Assembly: GCA_020634625.1 (NCBI GenBank)
Contig: JACKBJ010000010.1
Coordinates: forward strand, 55,529-119,528
Direction of reading: 5' to 3'
DNA: 64,000 bases
Source of the DNA: Caldilineae bacterium
GTDB taxonomy: Bacteria > Chloroflexota > Anaerolineae > Epilineales > Epilineaceae
This document shows positions 40,808 through 48,304 of the stretch, piece after piece. The translations under genes and the position numbers were made by a program. Under the pieces are notes generated by a model. That model had not been told where the DNA came from and did not search any database. It saw nothing but the letters and a program-made list of their open reading frames with translations. Position 1 is the stretch's first letter; every line of letters starts with the position of its first letter.

Positions 40808-41935
40808 TCAGCCCACCGCTCCGACCTCGATGCCTGCCGCCAACAGGGCGTCGATGCCGGCGCGGTCGGAGGACCAGGGCGCGCTGGGCGCCATGGTCAT
40901 GCGGCAGAAGCCGATCAGCGTCGCGTCGTAGTTCACGCGCCAGCCGGCGAAGGCCTGCCAGGCCCGATCGAGGTCGGCCACCAAGGGCACGCCGTCGGCG
41001 GCCAGGATGGCGCAAGCGGCGTCGAAGTCTTCCCGGCTGACGGAGATCGGGTCGGCGGGAAAGTGCGGGTCCGGGTTGTAGGCCAACGCGAAGAAGTCGG
41101 CGATCCGGCGCAAGGCGATGTAGCCGGCGCGCAGGCAGAGCTGGGCCTGCACGTCGGTATGCGGAAGGTCCACCAGGGCCAGGCGCAAGGCCGCGGCGTC
41201 CAGAACGGCGCCCGCCGCCGTGACCCAACTGTGGTCGGGCTGCGGCGAGCGGAAGAAGACCAGGGCGGCCAAGGAGGTGTGGCTCTCCTCGATCTCGGCG
41301 AACCAGACCTCCCAGGTCACCCACATCTCGTCCAGGCGCTCCATGCGCCCCAGGCGGTGGAAGCGACGGATCATCTCGAGCGCGCTGGGCGGTGCGCCCG
41401 CCCGCACCTCCAGCAGGGTCACCGCCTGCTCGCGTCGTGCGAAGGCGCCATACATGGTCGGCAGGTAGGCGATCAGCAGGGCGACCAGGATCAGGCCGAT
41501 GGTCGACTCGCTGAAGGTCAGGATCATCGGCGCCACGCCGTCGACCCGCTCGAAGCCCAGCGTGAAGAGCGACGAGCCGCTCTCGACGAAGGCAGCGTAG
41601 AGCGGCCGCACCCCGACGGCCCAGAACATGGCCATGTAGCCGACCAGGATCATCGACAGCCAGACCGGCAACAGCAGCATCAGGCCCAGCGGGGCGAAGA
41701 AGGCCATGATCCGATCGCGCTCGGCATAGCTGGCCTTGCGCCGCACGCGCCGGTCGAAGCCGCGCCGCAGGAGCGTGAAGAGCAGGCGCGTGATCCGGTC
41801 GCCCGCGCTGCGCGGCAGGACGAAGGTGCGCAGGGCCGAGCGCAGCGCGTCGAAGACCAGCAAGAGGCCGGCCAGGAAGCCGAGTGCGCGCAGCAGCATT
41901 GCGACCAGGGTCAGCTCGGTCGATGGCGGTAGCAT
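40808..41935 (-). CDS. Two-TM potassium-channel-like membrane protein
   Basis: The protein has 375 residues. A first span lies at about 9-31. A span at about 76-104, the pore-like loop SGSSLFTLGFERVDG (about 117-131) and a span at about 133-157 then give the M1-P-M2 layout of K+ channels. The filter position reads TLGFE instead of TVGYG, a marked change that may alter selectivity. The remaining 215 residues are cytoplasmic, helical and rich in Trp and Arg (LDEMWVTWEVWFAEIEES), with no RCK/TrkA nucleotide motif. Function as a channel is inferred from topology. ATG 41935 sits 8 nt after a near-consensus -10 box, so the message is probably leaderless. Confidence 0.65.
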   Translation of the reverse strand: MLPPSTELTLVAMLLRALGFLAGLLLVFDALRSALRTFVLPRSAGDRITRLLFTLLRRGFDRRVRRKASYAERDRIMAFFAPLGLMLLLPVWLSMILVGYMAMFWAVGVRPLYAAFVESGSSLFTLGFERVDGVAPMILTFSESTIGLILVALLIAYLPTMYGAFARREQAVTLLEVRAGAPPSALEMIRRFHRLGRMERLDEMWVTWEVWFAEIEESHTSLAALVFFRSPQPDHSWVTAAGAVLDAAALRLALVDLPHTDVQAQLCLRAGYIALRRIADFFALAYNPDPHFPADPISVSREDFDAACAILAADGVPLVADLDRAWQAFAGWRVNYDATLIGFCRMTMAPSAPWSSDRAGIDALLAAGIEVGAVG

Positions 41936-41943
41936 GGGTCGGG

Positions 41944-41971
41944 ATTATCGGGCTCGAACGGGCGCGGTCAA
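41944..41971 (-). promoter_or_regulatory. Near-consensus promoter giving a leaderless channel-like mRNA
   Basis: On the minus strand TTGACC (41971-41966), a 16-bp spacer and GATAAT (41949-41944) precede ATG 41935 by 8 nt. The -35 overlaps the end of the GIY-YIG gene. Each hexamer matches 5 of 6. Confidence 0.75.
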
Positions 41972-42348
41972 GGACGCGATCCGGCGGACGCGGGTCCGCG
42001 TCGAGCCGCCGATCCTTCGCGCGACCCCTCGATCGGGGCCTGCGGTCGATCCAGGAGGCGCAGCTTCTCGGCCCGGCTCAGCCGCTTGAAGGCATGCTCC
42101 GCCCGCGCGGCACGCGACCGATCCGGATAGGGCCAGCTGCCGACGCAGCTCAACGGCCCCCGGCCGCGCGTGTAGCGCGCACCGGTCCCCGCCTGGTGCT
42201 CCGCCAGTCGGCGCTGGAGATCCGTGGTGATGCCGGCGTAGAGCGTACCGTCGGCGCAGCGTAACACGTAGAGGCACCAGCGGTCGGGGGGCCCCGCGTC
42301 GCCTGGCGCGACCATCGGCGCCGTGACGCCCGGCCTCGGCTCAGCCAT
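41968..42348 (-). CDS. GIY-YIG domain protein (YhbQ/UPF0213-like)
   Basis: This 126-residue protein has a single GIY-YIG nuclease fold: CLYVLRCADGTLYAGITTDLQRRL places the two motif halves (LYVL and LYAGIT), followed by the Arg of the alpha-helix, and AEHAFKRLSRAEKLRLL closes the domain. UPF0213 members are small standalone proteins thought to act on DNA; there is no recombination or intron context here. ATG 42348 overlaps the stop of the upstream gene by 8 nt, so translation is coupled. The C-terminal 25 residues are disordered and Arg/Ser-rich. Confidence 0.85.
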   Translation of the reverse strand: MAEPRPGVTAPMVAPGDAGPPDRWCLYVLRCADGTLYAGITTDLQRRLAEHQAGTGARYTRGRGPLSCVGSWPYPDRSRAARAEHAFKRLSRAEKLRLLDRPQAPIEGSREGSAARRGPASAGSRP

Positions 42349-42712
42349 CCGCTTCGTCGTCCCGAATGCCCCGCGCCGCCATCAGCGCCAAGGCCGACTC
42401 CGCGGCACGCGCGACCTCCGGCTCGGCGTGATCGAGGAAGGATCGCAACAGCGGCCGGTCCTCGGCCCGACCCAGATCTCCCAGCAGGGTCAAGGCGATG
42501 GGCAGTTGCTCGCCGCGCTGGATGGCCTGGCGCACCAGATCCCGGCCGCCCGCGCGCTCGATCAGCATGCCGGCCGCGACCTGGGTGCCTTCGTCTTCGG
42601 CGCCCAAGCCCTCGATCAGCATCCGGCCGGCGCGATCGGAGCCCAGGCCACGCCAGGCGGCCGTCGCCAGGGCCAGCCGGGCGACATCCCGCAGGCTCAC
42701 GCCCGCGACCAC
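42341..42712 (-). CDS. Small HEAT-like protein of unknown function
   Basis: This 123-residue protein starts at a probable GTG (42712). No clear Shine-Dalgarno is visible, so the start is uncertain, and the frame stays open upstream into the end of the hydrolase gene. The sequence is helical with repeat-like units (TQVAAGMLIERAGGRDLVRQ, EDRPLLRSFLDHAEPEVARA). It has no catalytic motif or membrane span. It lies between the alpha/beta hydrolase and the GIY-YIG gene, 34 nt after one and overlapping the other, which indicates a three-gene operon. Confidence 0.55.
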   Translation of the reverse strand: MVAGVSLRDVARLALATAAWRGLGSDRAGRMLIEGLGAEDEGTQVAAGMLIERAGGRDLVRQAIQRGEQLPIALTLLGDLGRAEDRPLLRSFLDHAEPEVARAAESALALMAARGIRDDEADG

Positions 42713-42746
42713 CTTGCGGCGCGCTCGAAGCCGCCGATGAACATCG

Positions 42747-43976
42747 TCAAGCCTGGCGCTTGGGGCCGATGAAGTCGGCCAGGCCCTGGGCCTGCCAGAC
42801 GCTCGGATCGTGGGTCGAGGAATGGTCGTAGCCGGGCAGCACCCGCTCGCGGATGCGCGGGTCGTCGAAGCGCTGGTCGCCGCCGGCGACGAGGATCACC
42901 GGGTCGAACCAGACCCGGATCGACAGGATCGCGTCGAAGCGGTCGAAATCGGGCAGATAGGCCGGCATGACCGGGCAGCTCAGGAGCACCAGCTGCCGTG
43001 CCTGAAGGCCCTGGTGGCTGGCCAGCATCGCGATGCTGCCACCATGGCTGTGGGCGAAGAGGTCGGCTCGGGTGGCCGCCTTGTCGTCCAGCCAGGCCTT
43101 CAGCTGCGTCGCGCCGAGCTCGCGGGCCGCGTCCGAGAAGCCGCCCGACCACTCGAAGCGGTCGGCGGCGGCGTAGACGTCGTCGCGCGGGCCCCGCAGC
43201 AGGTAGCTGTGGAAGTCACCGCCGGGCTGCCACCAGGCCCGGTTGCGGGCGAAGGTGCCATGGACCACCAGGCTGGTGCGCGTCGCCGCGCCGGGACCAC
43301 CCCGGGCGCGCGGCGCGATCAGCTCGCCGAGGATCGGGTTCAGCGGGTCGAAGCGCGCCAGGGTCGCGGCGCCGAGGCCGCGGGCCAAGGACTCCCGGCC
43401 GCGCACGCCGGCCACCAGGATGCGCACCAGATCGGGTCGGATCGGCCGGCCGCGCAGCAGGTGGGCCGCCGCGGCCGCCACCCGGGTCTGTAGCCAGGGG
43501 TGGCCCAGACAGGCCTCGATCAGGTCGTTGGCGCGGGTCGGGCCGGGGCGCTGCTCGAGCCGGCGATAGAGCCGCGCGTAGGGCTCGGCGTCCTCGGATA
43601 CGATGCCGGGTGCGCCTTCCGGCCCGCCCTCGGGTGCCGCGGTCGCGCGCAACTCGCCGAAGTCCGCGTCCAGCCGCGCGCGCGCCCGATGGCGCGGCAC
43701 GCCGCTGCGCTCCGGACCCAGACGCGGCATCTCGAGCCGGTCGCAGACCTCGGCCGGCAGGATCGCCGGCATCGCCGCGCGATGCAGCACGCCCTCGCGC
43801 GACAGGATCCGAACCGGCGCCGCCTCGCCCGCCAGCGCCGCGCCCAGCGCGACCAGGCCGGCGGCCTGCGCGTCGGCGGCCGCGCCATCGCTTCGGGCGA
43901 AGGCCTCGGCCAGCGGGAGGGGGCGGAAGCCTTCGGGCAAGGCGTAGGATGCCACGCATCTCGCTCCTGGGTGCAT
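42747..43976 (-). CDS. Alpha/beta-hydrolase-like protein
   Basis: The protein has 409 residues. The N-terminal 215 residues are Ala/Arg/Leu-rich and helical, and no family was recognised. The C-terminal half has an alpha/beta-hydrolase core: SLVVHGTFARNRAWW (HG oxyanion strand), ADLFAHSHGGSIAMLA with the nucleophile elbow S-H-G-G preceded by His, and a final DHSSTHDPSVW that can supply the catalytic His. The elbow reads H-S-H-G-G rather than G-x-S-x-G. The product could be a lipase or esterase-like enzyme; no lid or signal peptide is seen. ATG 43976 has only a weak AGG upstream, 4 nt away. Confidence 0.65.
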   Translation of the reverse strand: MHPGARCVASYALPEGFRPLPLAEAFARSDGAAADAQAAGLVALGAALAGEAAPVRILSREGVLHRAAMPAILPAEVCDRLEMPRLGPERSGVPRHRARARLDADFGELRATAAPEGGPEGAPGIVSEDAEPYARLYRRLEQRPGPTRANDLIEACLGHPWLQTRVAAAAAHLLRGRPIRPDLVRILVAGVRGRESLARGLGAATLARFDPLNPILGELIAPRARGGPGAATRTSLVVHGTFARNRAWWQPGGDFHSYLLRGPRDDVYAAADRFEWSGGFSDAARELGATQLKAWLDDKAATRADLFAHSHGGSIAMLASHQGLQARQLVLLSCPVMPAYLPDFDRFDAILSIRVWFDPVILVAGGDQRFDDPRIRERVLPGYDHSSTHDPSVWQAQGLADFIGPKRQA

Positions 43977-44139
43977 CGACCTGAGAACCAGGCCTCGGGC
44001 TCGGGCGCCGAGTCCGGACTCGACCCTCCCGGGGCCACCCTAGCCTAACACAATCCGACGGCTTTCCGAAGGCGCGTCCCGGTCCTCGGGCGGATGCCCT
44101 TCGCAGCCGCCCCACCGGCCATCCCAGCGGCCAGCCGAT

Positions 44140-44148
44140 GCTAGAATC
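44140..44148 (+). promoter_or_regulatory. Extended -10 promoter before the small ORF and nucleotidyltransferase gene
   Basis: TGC-TAGAAT forms an extended -10 with a 5-of-6 hexamer. No -35 is apparent, as is common for extended -10 promoters. A GGGAGG ribosome site follows at 44159-44164. Confidence 0.6.
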
Positions 44149-44175
44149 CGACGGACCGGGAGGAACCCCCAAGCC

Positions 44176-44295
44176 ATGGAACGAAGCGTCGGCTCCAAGG
44201 ACCTGCGCCAGGCGCTCGGCGCCCGTACCGGCTCCGGCGCGCGCGCGCCCCGCGCGGGCTTCGGCCCTCGCGATCGCGAGGGCCGGCATCCATGA
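44176..44295 (+). CDS. Short ORF (39 aa) translationally coupled to the nucleotidyltransferase-like gene
   Basis: ATG 44176 follows a strong GGGAGG and an extended -10 promoter. The 39 codons begin MERSVGSKDLRQALGARTG and end with TGA overlapping the next ATG (ATGA, 44292-44295). The predicted peptide is basic, with Arg/Gly-rich sequence and no membrane span. It matches no family I know. Expression signals and overlap suggest it is translated, perhaps as a leader peptide controlling the downstream gene. It may also be a chance ORF that only serves coupling. Confidence 0.45.
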   Translation: MERSVGSKDLRQALGARTGSGARAPRAGFGPRDREGRHP

Positions 44296-45191
44296 GCGAC
44301 TCGCGGCTCGCGCCCGCCTACCCCAGCCCCGAGCACGCGGCCGCCGCCGCGGCCGTGGTCGACTTCTTCCGCGACTCCGGCGCGGCCGAGGCGGTGCTGC
44401 TGACCAACTCCTGCGCCCGCGGCCGGGCCAGCCGCGACAGCTGCCTCGACATGGCGGTGCTCCTGACACCGGCGACCCTGGCCGCGCGCGGCGCTGCCCT
44501 CGAGATGCGCTGGCAGGGCTACCAGGCCGGCGCGCCGGTCTTTCGCGAGCTCGAGGCGGTGGGCGCCTTCAGCGCGCTGCACCTGAACATGATCGACGGC
44601 CTCTTCTCGCCGGCCGAGCGCGACGAGACCGGCGGCCCGGATGGCTTCGAGCTGGAGGTCGGCAACTTCCTGGCCTACAGCATGCCGCTCTGGAAGCGGG
44701 GCGAGCTGCTGGCGATGCTGCGGCGGCACTGGCTGCCCTACTACGACGACAGCCTGCGCCGCGAGCGCCTGGCCATGGCCCGCCGCTACTGCCTCGACGA
44801 CCTGCACCATATCCCGCTCTACGTCGACCGCGGCCTGCACTTCCAGAGCTTCCAGCGCCTCTGGGACGCCCTGCGCGGCTTCCTGCAGGCGCTCTTCATC
44901 AGCCGGCGGACCTACCCCATCGCCTACGACAAGTGGATCCGCGAGCAGCTGGTCGAGATCCTGGGCGAGCCCGAGCTCTACGGTCGCCTGGTGGGCCTGA
45001 TCGAGCTCGAGCGCCTCGAGAGCCGCGAGCTGGTCGGCAAGGCCTGGCAGCTCGAGCAGCTGCTCGAGCGCTACGCGCCGGCCGAGGAGGCGGCGGTGGA
45101 CCGGGTCGACGCGTCCGAGACCCCGGCCCGCCTCGCGGGCTCGTCCCTCCGCGCCGACGATCCGGAGCGGGACGGGGACGACGAAGGTTGA
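44292..45191 (+). CDS. Nucleotidyltransferase-fold protein (DUF4037-like)
   Basis: The protein has 299 residues. Residues 25-60 (AEAVLLTNSCARGRASRDSCLDMAVLL) fit the pol-beta nucleotidyltransferase core, where G-S-x-A-R-G and D-x-D bind metal and nucleotide. Here the first Gly-Ser reads Asn-Ser and the acidic pair is D-S-C-L-D, so activity is unsure. The rest is helical with many aromatic residues (LDDLHHIPLYVDRGLHFQSF, ISRRTYPIAYDKWI), resembling the substrate-binding part of aminoglycoside or lincosamide nucleotidyltransferases. The MFS transporter gene follows 16 nt later on the same strand. An antibiotic-related role is possible from neighbours but unproven. Confidence 0.6.
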   Translation: MSDSRLAPAYPSPEHAAAAAAVVDFFRDSGAAEAVLLTNSCARGRASRDSCLDMAVLLTPATLAARGAALEMRWQGYQAGAPVFRELEAVGAFSALHLNMIDGLFSPAERDETGGPDGFELEVGNFLAYSMPLWKRGELLAMLRRHWLPYYDDSLRRERLAMARRYCLDDLHHIPLYVDRGLHFQSFQRLWDALRGFLQALFISRRTYPIAYDKWIREQLVEILGEPELYGRLVGLIELERLESRELVGKAWQLEQLLERYAPAEEAAVDRVDASETPARLAGSSLRADDPERDGDDEG

Positions 45192-45207
45192 GCCACCCGT
45201 CCGGGCC

Positions 45208-46557
45208 ATGCGCCCACCGCTGAGCCGGGCACCCATCCCACGCGCGCCGGGCGTCGAGGCCCGCCTGGTGCGCGTGGGCCTGGCCGGCCGCTTCTTCGAC
45301 GAGCTGCTCAGCGGCCTGCCGAGCGTGTTGATGCCGACCATCCGCGCCACGCTCGGGCTCAGCCTGACCCAGGTCGGCCTGCTCGAGCAGGCGCTGTACT
45401 ACGTGGCGGCGGTCGTCGAGCCGGGCTTCGCGCTGCTGATCGACATCGGGCGCCGGCCCTGGCTGATGGCCTTCGGCGCGGCCGGCATCGGCCTGGCCGT
45501 CATCACCATGGGCCTGGCCGGCGGGCTGGGCATGCTCCTGGCCGGCTACGCGCTCTACGGCCTGTGCAGCGGCCCCTTGACCCATACCGCCGACGTGGTG
45601 CTGGTGGAGGCCCACCCCGAAGCGCCGGACCGCATCTTCGCCCGCGCCACCGCCATCGACACGCTGGGCGCGCTCCTGGCGCCGCTGTCGGTGGCGCTGG
45701 TCTTCTGGCTCGGCTGGAGCTGGCGTGGCCTGATGGTCGGCGCCGGCGCGCTCGGCCTGCTCTATGCGCTGGCCATCCTGGGCACGCGCTTCCCGGCGCC
45801 GCGACCGGTCGACGCGCCGGCCGCGACCCTCGATCGCGACCCATCGCCCGATCGCGATGCCGAGCCGAAGCACGCCGCCTCCGCGGGCCCGTCCGATCCG
45901 GCCCGCGGCCGGCGGCGCGGCCGCCTGCGGGCGACCCTGGCGACCTTCCGCGCCAACCTGGGCTCGGTGCTCTCCGATCCGGCCGCCCGCCGCTGGCTGG
46001 TCTTCCTGTTCCTGTTGGAGCTGATCGAAGCGCCTGGCCGTTTCCAGGCGGTCTGGCTGAGCGAGGCGGCCGGCATGGGCCAGGGTCTGGTCGGCGCCTA
46101 CCGCGTCGTCGAGATGCTGGCCACCTTCCTGGCCCTCATCGCCCTGGACCGGGGCCTGGGGGGCGCCGACCGCCTGACGCTGCTGCGCCGAGCCAGCTGG
46201 CTGCTCCTGCTGCTCTACCCGGCCTGGCTGCTCACGCCGGGCCTGGCCGCCCGCTTCCTGCTCGGCGCGCCGCTGGCCTTCCTGATGGCGCTTTACTGGC
46301 CCATCGGTCGTGCCCAGGCCATCGCCAGCGTGCCCGGCCGGGCGGGCGCGCTCACCGCCCTGACCGCGCTGTACAGCCTGCTGCCGAGCAGCCTGGGCCT
46401 CGGCTGGCTCGGCGATCGGATCGGGCTGACCCCGAGCCTGCTGGGGGTCTACGGGCTGAGCATGCTCGGCATGCTGCTGGCGCTGGCGTGGATGGGTCGG
46501 ACGGGCGGTGACGGCCATCCCGCGCAGCCGGTTGACCTGGCTGCGCCCGGCGCTTAG
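45208..46557 (+). CDS. Major facilitator superfamily (MFS) transporter
   Basis: This 449-residue protein has about 11-12 membrane helices in two halves separated by a charged, disordered loop (about 195-250, Arg/Ala/Asp-rich). Hydrophobic segments include MAFGAAGIGLAVITMGLAGG, LGALLAPLSVALVFWLGW and ALTALTALYSLLPSSLGLGW. A D-x-G-R-R-P motif (IDIGRRPW) in the loop after helix 2 is the MFS signature A. The substrate cannot be deduced. It lies between the nucleotidyltransferase-like and the GNAT acetyltransferase genes, a mix often seen in resistance or detoxification loci; that is inference. Confidence 0.82.
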   Translation: MRPPLSRAPIPRAPGVEARLVRVGLAGRFFDELLSGLPSVLMPTIRATLGLSLTQVGLLEQALYYVAAVVEPGFALLIDIGRRPWLMAFGAAGIGLAVITMGLAGGLGMLLAGYALYGLCSGPLTHTADVVLVEAHPEAPDRIFARATAIDTLGALLAPLSVALVFWLGWSWRGLMVGAGALGLLYALAILGTRFPAPRPVDAPAATLDRDPSPDRDAEPKHAASAGPSDPARGRRRGRLRATLATFRANLGSVLSDPAARRWLVFLFLLELIEAPGRFQAVWLSEAAGMGQGLVGAYRVVEMLATFLALIALDRGLGGADRLTLLRRASWLLLLLYPAWLLTPGLAARFLLGAPLAFLMALYWPIGRAQAIASVPGRAGALTALTALYSLLPSSLGLGWLGDRIGLTPSLLGVYGLSMLGMLLALAWMGRTGGDGHPAQPVDLAAPGA

Positions 46558-46698
46558 ACTCGCGGCCCGACGCTCCCGCGGCGCGCGATCGCGGCCTCGA
46601 GGCGCTTCGCGGCTCGACCGAGTTCGACATCGCGGCCTCGGAAGCCGCCTGCCGCGGCACCCGAGCGCTCCGCGCGACACCCCCCGGGATCCAGACCG

Positions 46699-47301
46699 AT
46701 GCCCATCGAGATCCGACTCGCGACGACGGAGGACGCGGCCGGCGTCGCCGAGATCTACCGGCCGGTCGTTCGGTCCACGCCGACCTCCTTCGAGCTCGAG
46801 CCACCCGACGCCGCCGAGATGGCGCGGCGCATCGCGGCGACGCTGCCCGCCTACCCCTGGCTGGTCTGCGCCAGGCGCGGTCGGGTGCTGGGCTACGCCT
46901 ACGGCAGCCAGCATCGGGCGCGCCCGGCCTATCGCTGGTCCGTCGAGACCTCGGTCTACGTCCATGCCGACGCGGGCCGACAGGGGCTCGGCCGCGGCCT
47001 CTACACCGCCTTGTTCGCGATCCTGTCCGCCCAGGGCTTCCACAACGCCTATGCCGGCATCACGCTGCCGAATCCCGCCAGCGTCGCCCTGCACGCGTCG
47101 ATGGGCTTCGAGCCCATCGGCGTCTTCCGCGAGGTGGGCTTCAAGCAGGGCGCCTGGCACGACGTCGGCTGGTGGCAGCGGCCGCTGGGGTCGCCGGCAA
47201 CGGATCCCGCGGCGCCCTTGGCGCTGGAGGCGCTGCTGGACGGCCCGGCCTGGCGGCAAGCCCTGAGGGCCGGGCTGCACCTGATCCACCCGGACGCGTG
47301 A
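46699..47301 (+). CDS. GNAT N-acetyltransferase (phosphinothricin acetyltransferase-like)
   Basis: This 200-residue protein opens IEIRLATTEDAAGVAEIYRP and has the acetyl-CoA loop GRQGLGRGLY, preceded by the SVYVHADA strand. It also has ITLPNPASVALHASMGFEPIG and the closing GFKQGAWHDVGWWQRPL, the full pattern of the Pat/Bar/YncA type. These enzymes acetylate amino groups such as those of phosphinothricin or methionine sulfoximine-like compounds, often as detoxification. The length is typical. It follows the MFS gene by 141 nt and may have its own promoter. Confidence 0.87.
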   Translation: MPIEIRLATTEDAAGVAEIYRPVVRSTPTSFELEPPDAAEMARRIAATLPAYPWLVCARRGRVLGYAYGSQHRARPAYRWSVETSVYVHADAGRQGLGRGLYTALFAILSAQGFHNAYAGITLPNPASVALHASMGFEPIGVFREVGFKQGAWHDVGWWQRPLGSPATDPAAPLALEALLDGPAWRQALRAGLHLIHPDA

Positions 47302-47371
47302 CCGTCCGGCGCCGCCGGGCACCCGTCCGAAGCGCCTGAGCCAACGATCGGAGCCGGTCGGCGGCCGACGC

Positions 47372-48265
47372 TCAGCCCGCGAGCGAGGGCAGGTAGATCG
47401 TCGAGCGCCACCCGGGGCTGGGCGTCACGCTCGGCTGCGGGCTCGCGCTCGGTCCCGGCGTCGCGCGGGTCGTGGGCGTAGCGCTCGGCCCCGGCGTCGC
47501 GCGGGTCGCGGGCGTCGGGCTCGGTCCCGGCGTGGCGCTGGCCGCAGGCGTCGGGCTGGCGGCACCCGTCGGCGATGCGGTGGCTGCCGCCGGGCTCGGG
47601 ATCGGACCGGTGGGCGGCGCGGGCGTGCCGGTCGGCGCGAGCGTCGGCGTCACGCTCCCGGCCTCGATCCGCGTCGCGCGCAGCCAGCCGCCGGTGCTGA
47701 AGCAGGTCACCACCGGCGGGCTCTCGCCGCAGGGGTTGGCGACGCGCTCGGAGCCGTCGAAGCCGCCCTCGAAGCCGGACCCGTCCTCCGCCACCCGCAG
47801 GCTGGCGTAGAAGAAGCGCAGGGTCGACGGGCCGGCCTGCTCCAAGCCCTCGAGCGTCAGCCGGGCCTGGCCGGCGCCGTCGCGCGTCAGGCTGCCCCGC
47901 GGGCCCTGCGCCATGCGCAGCTCGCTGCCGCGCTGCTCGATCACCCAGCGCGAGGTGAGCAGGATCGGGCTGCTGCAGCCCGGACAGCGCCGCTGCCAGC
48001 CGCGGGTGATCGACCAGACGCCCGACAGATCGGGCAGCGGCGCCGGGGTCGGCGTGACCGTCGCGGTGGCCTGCTGGAGCCGGGCCCTCGACGCCGCTGC
48101 CGGCGCCCGTCCGCCAGCGACCGCCGCCGCCTCGACGGCGCGTCCGTCGGCCTGGCGCGACGCAGCGGCCGCCCCACCGGCGACCAGCAACAGCAGGAAC
48201 AGCAGCCGTCGCGGGCTGGCCGTGGCCGGCTCGAAGCGCTTCGGATCGGCGTCTCGAACGCTCAT
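47372..48265 (-). CDS. Secreted protein with a C-terminal Pro/Ala/Thr-rich tail
   Basis: The protein has 297 residues. A signal peptide (RRLLFLLLLVAGGAAAA, residues 19-35) is followed by a low-complexity linker and a beta-rich domain (about 80-195). That domain contains LSGVWSITRGWQRRCPGCSS and four conserved-looking Cys residues, and resembles small lipocalin-like or secreted 'LSGxW' domains. Residues about 205-285 are a Pro/Ala/Thr/Ser linker with GPSATPTTRATP units, and the chain ends STIYLPSLAG. The YLP ending recalls other secreted proteins in this window. It starts 39 nt after the D-threonine-aldolase-like gene on the same strand. Confidence 0.65.
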   Translation of the reverse strand: MSVRDADPKRFEPATASPRRLLFLLLLVAGGAAAASRQADGRAVEAAAVAGGRAPAAASRARLQQATATVTPTPAPLPDLSGVWSITRGWQRRCPGCSSPILLTSRWVIEQRGSELRMAQGPRGSLTRDGAGQARLTLEGLEQAGPSTLRFFYASLRVAEDGSGFEGGFDGSERVANPCGESPPVVTCFSTGGWLRATRIEAGSVTPTLAPTGTPAPPTGPIPSPAAATASPTGAASPTPAASATPGPSPTPATRATPGPSATPTTRATPGPSASPQPSVTPSPGWRSTIYLPSLAG

Positions 48266-48304
48266 GACCGGTCCATCATGATCCCTCGCGGCGGCGGCGC
48301 CAAA

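Noticed and set aside
41968..42348. GIY-YIG gene as part of a mobile intron or homing element
   Set aside because: There is no intron, no interrupted host gene and no DNA-binding tail; the size matches the standalone UPF0213 family.
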